A stretch of 20,249 nt of DNA, taken from assembly GCA_002498525.1 (NCBI GenBank), contig DAHR01000010.1:4777-25025 (forward strand). Direction: 5' to 3'. The notes below the pieces were generated by a model. The model saw only the letters and a program-made list of their open reading frames with translations. It made no database searches and was not told the DNA's origin. Positions 16,901 through 20,249 of this stretch are shown in pieces (the stretch's first letter is position 1; every line of letters starts with the position of its first letter). The stretch is from Euryarchaeota archaeon UBA58 (GTDB taxonomy: Archaea > Thermoplasmatota > Poseidoniia > Poseidoniales > Thalassarchaeaceae). A program made the translations under genes and the position numbers.

Positions 16901-17304
16901 TCTATTGGCGCATCGTCGAAGGCGATGGCTCACGCTACACCATCGATGACTCGTTCGTCATCAATCTGCTGCCACGTTCGAATGACCCATGTGTCAATAA
17001 TCCCGATTCAGCTGGCTGTGGCAGCAGCAGTGGCAACACGAAGATGATCATGTTCGCTGTGATTGGCATTATCGCAGTCATAGCGATCGTGGGCGTGACC
17101 ATGGTGCTCCGTGGGCGCGGCAAGGACGACGATGTCGGCGACACCGTCGAGCAATTCGGTGGTGTCGAGCAGATGGATCCAGTCGAAGCCTACGTCCAGC
17201 AGATGGTTGGTCAGGGTTACGATGAGGCGACTGCAAGAGAGTACGCCGAGCAGTATTACGCAGCATTTTACGCTCAACAGGGCAAGCAAGGCGGCGGCAA
17301 TTGA
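10909..17304 (+). CDS. Giant membrane-anchored surface protein with FG-GAP/VCBS-like repeats
   Basis: A 2131-residue protein. A signal peptide (about 1-38, hydrophobic core LAILLVMIMLSSPML, site near AVSA-SG) is followed by FG-GAP/VCBS-like repeats (about 43-500) with calcium-type loops DCDGDND, DVNGDGTND, DIDGDGDAD, DTDDDGEID and DVNRDGNMD. A CARDB-like segment (about 520-555) comes next, then two related beta-sandwich domains (about 558-801 and 924-1168), each ending in a FDNI/VDNI motif. A Rossmann-like domain resembling the class I glutamine amidotransferase/ThuA fold follows (about 1361-1607, beginning VDVAILSNP). PKD/Ig-like segments lead to a transmembrane helix (about 2046-2067) and a charged cytoplasmic tail with DPVEAYVQQMVGQGYDEATA. 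The role is probably surface adhesion, binding or polymer capture. A longer start at GTG 10858 behind AAGGAG is possible. Domain names beyond the calcium loops, signal peptide and anchor are inference. Confidence 0.88.
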   Translation: MLASLKNVNSNARDGRLAILLVMIMLSSPMLSLIPAVSASGITQYAVQRDPAYISIGDLDCDGDNDIAAASSMGHFISVLYNDGNGGFKDRQDVFISNNDSHRAGFRDTADGVRIEIADVNGDGTNDLVYYQQNIRFVGGPHVPGNLTILWGDCQERVHKWDSADPIMINDPYLSDMAVGDIDGDGDADIVMNVHDRGFTNNFLKIFRGPDPSQITAQQTLAVPLTNGQYTDVMLGHWGENVGGIGFPGDCVDLDIWLLRTPPYNPGVGYSQGHYDNMTVLEYDCILGQFPNPLDATAQGVHNFKLDAEHNFPLYGIDISDTDDDGEIDLIAAVDGITGNISYATKNGNSWNTQNYVELGDYLGASIAIADVNRDGNMDFFVPTEVTLTRVQDSSAQNQTFLLLDNLREINTVEIILANPSGTGYLSSLSFNVGRRPTMAVPGQLAGGEDSALEIAIGQSDRAYRFANSAMWLDTQGWAGAGDFLSVLSLDNEDMGITEVSIAPASYDPATGQARLGEGTRWVNLTVKNTGLNPISGSIDVDLEVKEVVGGIDTLVYSNDFDGTVVNTNCPTCSLSLHSYTGEYGPSSSSWHVESNASVDANGSATDDWWEADANPTNYMWAGVDHEGDDNQSGYYNNVDEAFIIENVDLTDSDAAYLDLDLLCTTAFFELYLAEQYAVVERWLYEDSCGIEVWSDGNGWEQVFFSGGWDNERYFRLFQLGYDPEYNTYNNNFYQSTTTGWADYSGDFAIDLTRYAGEVIDIRFRFRSGLMGSVGPPGSSQGTGYDGFAFDNISIRKTDVQFGSEEIVSQTLNFNNMAAGATEEVSLTADFVDNTTYYIKTILTNPVGFDNADPYNDDVKFQTTVKNLFDPGIAEEPWVGLENGLRYASGERDIEIKVQNYGNTITDFQLETKVQNAQPNLVAIEDFSGLDPMWEDDGNENGSRLDDTTGDHPMLPQSRGVFNSHAYWLGDPDSGYGDDWNETITLDPVQIATGGTDFTYLSFDYFAEGDFLTDSDGNILAIRDAANLEIEWSSGGEVFHGVVWGSWTDLNENGQRPFDECEDFDNNGRYDEVEYIGDHSDRYESVVWFDSESLVKSVIIDMTHITLQNQTASETWLWATECTDLSGTEVTLTWRFQSNSDGVNGNAGLAGFAVDNIRFDEFTFEDDGTYLNDVNGMDASERTKVTVATHDFQSGIYRIDSTTIFNNSIVGTSWYNHSEVSAANNHTSIIFSIASADITLMQPDILECVSDITYECVYVFDDESGHSYSVPLLNGVIAGEYELTMKVVDMNTGQSVHEAAADNGPFDLDAHARDFANWSTPYNDWYDGHEYNISFYATLTEDGDRSGNDRYFEIVFQETVDVAILSNPTDQNRLQRVKQDLQAMGMTYTQLTVDDWERYATEDWLDHYVKILLPWQTDYNVVYGEYYETLAETRDSDGLSVTEILEAYMVDGGTVQIHLGPYRNEYQPNRLPYGMDIAMRNQLNNTVTYDDLVIVDAYHPLMNNVDTAAFAGVHGSSYVALAGLDTAQVQFNQIPQVCGGRISDPMGTFHTLMRSDQFETQSLLSICNRGAGGMIVTTIDVENPSVSQPYGGTSMPLLSNMLDYQVTPYPAQFGIAGDGFDLTVNDQAPSIDTVTGAYATMYIKSNSDMDFSFMTADSSLEGLIIADWTLTSTDENESVTGWMGEIIDFGEISHIQQNSPSIPTPGSFCVEDTSSSTGCRIGAEWLLTLYLHDEEGHTRITHIRLVTDDALADEFRPEASMSLIEDAVTDEFLTMDGTKTVGGVDWPIYRVRLTDTGDISLSFDPSMSHDADAPDGEDGIEMYEWRVFFDYPVDSSNPTLEGHEYQIPHAAGGDTWSYVFRNITSDGTLENQIRLELIVYDRAGKQSEKARMYFIIVGEDFGDDPPVVAITSPRSTDSQSEDLLTINGVVNSGAENGVMIEVGFDIATFELSPTPKATKKSIGKYNSTTTALGDGDSFTLTLDLSDLYLEQIGVQVTIYWRIVEGDGSRYTIDDSFVINLLPRSNDPCVNNPDSAGCGSSSGNTKMIMFAVIGIIAVIAIVGVTMVLRGRGKDDDVGDTVEQFGGVEQMDPVEAYVQQMVGQGYDEATAREYAEQYYAAFYAQQGKQGGGN

Positions 17305-17340
17305 GGGCGCTCCCAATCAAGGGGCTTCGCTAGCCGCACC

Positions 17341-17348
17341 TTGAAGAC
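17341..17348 (+). promoter_or_regulatory. Weak TATA-like element for the SAH hydrolase gene
   Basis: ttgaagac is centred about 26 nt before ATG 17371. Its first three bases are the alternative TTG start at 17341; the ATG is preferred because the protein then begins where the family does. Confidence 0.3.
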
Positions 17349-17370
17349 GGGGTGTCAACCACCGCTGGGC

Positions 17371-18636
17371 ATGGACACGAGCGAGCGCTACAGCGTGGCT
17401 GACATCTCGTTGGCTGACGCTGGTGGATTGAAGGTCGCTTGGGCTCGCAGCCGTATGCCAGCGTTGGCCGCATTAAGGGCGGAGGCGGAGGATACTCAGC
17501 CCTTGGCTGGACAGCGAGTCGCTGGTTGTCTACACGTCACGAAGGAGACCGCTGTCCTAATCGAGACACTCGCCGCAGCCGGCGCAGAGATCTCCTGGTC
17601 CGGCTGCAACCCGCTCTCGACCCAGGACGACGTGGCCGCTTGGCTGGCCCGAAGTGGTTACAGCGTATACGCCTGGTACGGGCAGAACAGCGAGGAGTTC
17701 TACGACTCGATCGATCGCACTCTGGAGTTCAAGCCGACTCTCACCCTCGATGACGGCGCCGACCTGATCTATCGTGTGCACACGACCTATCCCGAATTGG
17801 CCGATTCAATCATCGGCGGCACTGAGGAGACCACGACCGGAGTTCATCGACTCCGAGCGATGGGCGAGGCTGGAGAGTTACGTTATCCGGTCATCGCGGT
17901 CAATGACGCCTCGACGAAATGGGATTTCGACAATGTCCACGGCACAGGACAATCGACTCTCGACGGCATAATCCGAGCCACCAGCGTTCTGCTCGCTGGC
18001 AAGACCTTCGTCATCGCAGGATACGGCCACTGTGGCAGAGGGCTCGCGATGCGTGCGCGGGGAATGGGGGCCAATGTAGTGGTGACGGAAATAGATCCAC
18101 TGGCGGCACTGAAAGCCGTCATGGACGGTTTCCGGGTGATGAAAATGGACGAAGCGGCTGCAATCGGCGACCTCTTCTGCACAGCCACTGGCATGAAGGA
18201 CGTCATCGTCGGTCGGCACTTCGATTCGATGAAGAACGGGGCAATCGTCGCCAACACTGGTCATTACGATTGCGAGATCAACATCCCGGACCTTGAGTCG
18301 CGCGCTACCAACGTCTACACGATTCGTGAAGATAACGAAGCCTTCGAAATGGGCGACAATCGAACCATCCACCTGCTGGCGCGCGGCCGGCTCGTCAACC
18401 TCGCAGCCGCCGAAGGCCACCCCAGTGAAGTCATGGACATGTCCTTCGCAAACCAATTCCTCGCACTTTGCACATTAGCAGCCGAAGGACTCGGCTACGA
18501 CAATATCGTCTACGACATCTCAGCCGAACAGGACAGAGATCTAGCAGCCCTCAAACTCAAAGCAGAAGGCTTCAGCATCGATGAACTGACCGCCAAACAG
18601 ATCGCCTACGCCAGCGATTACAGCGCCGGCACGTGA
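17371..18636 (+). CDS. ahcY: S-adenosylhomocysteinase (adenosylhomocysteine hydrolase)
   Basis: A 421-residue NAD-dependent enzyme that splits S-adenosylhomocysteine into homocysteine and adenosine, removing the inhibitory product of SAM-dependent methylation. Family marks: W24-A25-R26 and MPAL near the N-terminus, AGCLHVTKETAVLIETL, WSGCNPLSTQDDVAA, LDDGAD (126-131), GGTEETTTGVHRL (149-161), NDASTKWDFDNVHGTGQS (178-195; catalytic K183 and D187), the NAD-binding GYGHCGRGLA (217-226), ANTGHYDCEI and GHPSEVMDMSFANQF. It ends soon after AYASDYSAGT and lacks the C-terminal Lys/Tyr extension of eukaryotic enzymes, as is usual for archaeal forms; some archaeal relatives prefer S-inosylhomocysteine, which cannot be excluded. 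It is 66 nt after the surface protein gene, probably with its own promoter, and converges on the next gene with a 10-nt gap. Confidence 0.95.
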   Translation: MDTSERYSVADISLADAGGLKVAWARSRMPALAALRAEAEDTQPLAGQRVAGCLHVTKETAVLIETLAAAGAEISWSGCNPLSTQDDVAAWLARSGYSVYAWYGQNSEEFYDSIDRTLEFKPTLTLDDGADLIYRVHTTYPELADSIIGGTEETTTGVHRLRAMGEAGELRYPVIAVNDASTKWDFDNVHGTGQSTLDGIIRATSVLLAGKTFVIAGYGHCGRGLAMRARGMGANVVVTEIDPLAALKAVMDGFRVMKMDEAAAIGDLFCTATGMKDVIVGRHFDSMKNGAIVANTGHYDCEINIPDLESRATNVYTIREDNEAFEMGDNRTIHLLARGRLVNLAAAEGHPSEVMDMSFANQFLALCTLAAEGLGYDNIVYDISAEQDRDLAALKLKAEGFSIDELTAKQIAYASDYSAGT

Positions 18637-18646
18637 ACCGGGTTAC

Positions 18647-19714
18647 TCAATCTTCGATGCCATCGAGTTCCAGAGGCCCATCCTCTTCTGATTCATCGAT
18701 CTCATCCTCATAGTCAGCATCAGCCAGAACCATCCAATTGGGAAGATCAGGCTGCCATCGATACGAGAGCCGTTCGCCAACCTCAGCGATCTTCTCAAGG
18801 CGCTCGGCGAAGGCGGGCGGACGCTGACCGAGCATGGCATTGTACAACTTGCTACCTCGGATATCGTCAGGAATACAGACCTTTCCAGTACTCATCTCGA
18901 CATCTAGAGCTCGGTCGAGATCCAATGCGTGACGATTCAGTTTATGGAGCAGGCTCGTGGCAAATTTGCTGACAACCATGAACAAGCCGAGTATGATGAA
19001 GAAGACGAGGACGAAGCCGAACAACGATCCTCCCACCAAGGTCATGGCGACGGTACCCAACAGGAAGACGATAGGAGCTACGAAAGTGAAGAGAAACAAA
19101 GTCGGGGATACCGGTTTTCGAGTCTTCATCCGATCGATGACAGCCCAACGCTTGTGTTTGTGATTCGCTGGCCTGAAGACATCATCCTTCTCCATCTTCG
19201 CTGCATTTTCGACCAGACTTCGAACCTTATCCATCCCCATCAATTCCTTGTTATCCGGCGGTTCCATCTCATCGCTGAACATCTCTTCAAGCCGCTCACC
19301 AGCATCTTTGTAGATGCCGAGCCGAATCAGGACTCCAATCTGCTCGATCAATGGCATCACCTCTCGCGGCTCGACATCTCGCCGCTGCTCCCACCACACC
19401 AATGACTCCTCCATCATCCCAAGATGGTCGACGAGTAATGCGCCCCCGAGGATCCATGCTTCCTTGTTGTCGTGGTCGTGTTGTACGACGCGGCGCAGGG
19501 CTGAGAGTGAGGTCGCTGCCTGCGCCAGCGTCGGCATCACCTGTTTTCCGCGATTGAGAGGTGGTAGGCTGAGCCGTGCTATCATCATCCACGCATCTGA
19601 ATGTCTCGAATCAATCTCGACGATCTGACGGGCGAGTTCGAGCGCTTCCTGGATATCGCCCGCCTGATCGAGTTCGAGCGCGTCGATCCACAGCATCTCC
19701 GCGCTCTGCGCCAT
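18647..19714 (-). CDS. TPR-containing membrane protein of unknown function
   Basis: Of the 355 residues, about 1-150 form helical TPR-like repeats (AEMLWIDALELDQAGDIQEA, then NKEAWILGGALLVDHLGMMEESLVWWEQ, then PLIEQIGVLIRLGIYKDAGERLEEMF). A basic linker (KHKRWAVIDRMKTRK) precedes two transmembrane helices (about 204-226 and 229-250) forming a hairpin. A soluble domain (about 251-335) follows, and the last 25 residues are very acidic (ADADYEDEIDESEEDG). By the positive-inside rule both ends are cytosolic. It is probably a membrane scaffold for protein partners; no family was recognised. It is a second membrane TPR protein in the window beside the cyclophilin, but with no similarity seen outside the repeats. 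Convergent with SAH hydrolase. Confidence 0.85.
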   Translation of the reverse strand: MAQSAEMLWIDALELDQAGDIQEALELARQIVEIDSRHSDAWMMIARLSLPPLNRGKQVMPTLAQAATSLSALRRVVQHDHDNKEAWILGGALLVDHLGMMEESLVWWEQRRDVEPREVMPLIEQIGVLIRLGIYKDAGERLEEMFSDEMEPPDNKELMGMDKVRSLVENAAKMEKDDVFRPANHKHKRWAVIDRMKTRKPVSPTLFLFTFVAPIVFLLGTVAMTLVGGSLFGFVLVFFIILGLFMVVSKFATSLLHKLNRHALDLDRALDVEMSTGKVCIPDDIRGSKLYNAMLGQRPPAFAERLEKIAEVGERLSYRWQPDLPNWMVLADADYEDEIDESEEDGPLELDGIED

Positions 19715-19801
19715 GAATGCCCCTCATGTCGAGCGGAGATGAATGCTCGCATCGGTAAGTCATGAATTTCAGGCGTCGAAGCGGTGCTGCAGGCTTGCAA
19801 C

Positions 19802-20248
19802 TCAACGCTTGTCTTTGCCTTTGTTGCTGCCGCGGAACCCACTGCGACGAGGACGATTCCGACTACCGGGGGCCCGGCCTCGAGATGGTCCTGAGCGATC
19901 ACTGCGAGGCTGAAATCCACCACGATTACCGCCGCGGCTGTCTCCACCTCGGCGATCTCCAGCAGCGCGATCTTTGCCTCGGTAGTCACTTCGACTGCCG
20001 CCGCCTCGTCGGTCACCTCCGTGGCTTCGGCCACCTCCGCCTTCGGGCTTCTTCGCATCACAGCGATTGCACTCCGTGCGGAAGGCGAAATTCGAATTAT
20101 TGCATTTCGGACAATGCCAGTCGCCACCGCGGTCGTTTCCTCCCTTCTCGCTGCGGCCTCCGTCTCGACCGCCGTGGTCGCTTCGGTATCCCCCACGGTC
20201 GCCACGTTGACCGCCACGATCTTTTCGACCGTGACCGCGGTCACCACG
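19802..20248 (-). CDS. RGG-rich protein with central RanBP2-type zinc finger (FUS-like layout), 5' partial
   Basis: The C-terminal 148 residues of a gene whose start lies beyond the right edge; the stop is TGA at 19802-19804. In window numbering, residues 44-63 form a RanBP2-type zinc finger fitting W-x-C-x2-C-x3-N-x6-C-x2-C exactly (W44, C46, C49, N53, C60, C63). It is flanked by Arg/Gly-rich tails: RGG at 11, 18 and 40 before it, and at 81, 100, 105 and 109 after it. The tail ends in a basic KGKDKR. In ZRANB2 and FUS such fingers bind single-stranded RNA at GGU; the counterparts of the stacking aromatic (F54), an Arg (R57) and an Asn (N61) are present. The likely role is RNA binding, possibly in ribonucleoprotein assemblies. 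Low-complexity sequence gives long open frames in other phases here; only this one yields a domain. Confidence 0.85.
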   Translation of the reverse strand, partial: RGDRGHGRKDRGGQRGDRGGYRSDHGGRDGGRSEKGGNDRGGDWHCPKCNNSNFAFRTECNRCDAKKPEGGGGRSHGGDRRGGGSRSDYRGKDRAAGDRRGGDSRGGNRGGFQPRSDRSGPSRGRAPGSRNRPRRSGFRGSNKGKDKR

Positions 20249-20249
20249 G

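Noticed and set aside
19585..20247. Minus-strand open frame of 220 codons starting near the right edge
   Set aside because: It is an Ala/Val/Glu-rich wrong-phase reading of the RGG-zinc finger gene and runs on into the TPR gene.
19802..20248. Repetitive GGT/CGA-rich DNA as a tandem repeat or CRISPR-like array
   Set aside because: Repeat spacing is irregular and the pattern is explained by Arg-Gly codons of the coding frame.

Overview
The window looks archaeal and most likely comes from a marine Thermoplasmatota genome, close to Candidatus Poseidoniales (Marine Group II). This is an inference from protein types, not from a marker gene. Signs include a tRNA-Gln(CTG) of archaeal form, an alpha/beta 2-oxoacid:ferredoxin oxidoreductase, an S-adenosylhomocysteinase without the long C-terminal tail, Shine-Dalgarno sites of the GGAGGTGA type inside operons, probable leaderless starts with weak TATA boxes about 26 nt upstream elsewhere, and a 2131-residue membrane-anchored surface protein with a short DPVEAYVQQ-type cytoplasmic tail. 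No mobile element, CRISPR array or phage gene was seen.

Layout. At the left edge a small membrane-anchored Gly/Tyr/Arg-rich protein runs off the window on the minus strand (1-243). It is preceded by a minus-strand Nudix plus metallo-beta-lactamase fusion (308-1906), which diverges from an aldo/keto reductase (1901-2752) through a shared ATGCAT start site. A 59-residue membrane protein follows (2762-2941), then an 84-codon in-frame open stretch without a normal start, then tRNA-Gln (3225-3297). The tRNA faces korA-korB on the minus strand (3319-6149). Diverging from korA is a membrane-tethered TPR-cyclophilin (6310-7389), followed by aconitase (7472-10159) and a 208-residue unknown protein (10192-10818), ending in a T6 tract. 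Next come the giant surface protein (10909-17304) and S-adenosylhomocysteinase (17371-18636). Converging on it is a TPR membrane protein (18647-19714). The right edge holds the C-terminal part of a minus-strand RGG / RanBP2 zinc finger / RGG protein (19802-20248).

The metabolic genes fit together as central carbon metabolism (aconitase and 2-oxoacid oxidation through ferredoxin) plus the methyl cycle (SAH hydrolase). The other large investment is in cell-envelope proteins: the giant repeat protein, an outward-facing cyclophilin that could help fold exported proteins, and several small membrane proteins.

The most unusual item is the right-edge protein. Its zinc finger fits W-x-C-x2-C-x3-N-x6-C-x2-C exactly and sits between two Arg-Gly-rich tails, an arrangement best known from eukaryotic FUS/EWS/TAF15 RNA-binding proteins.
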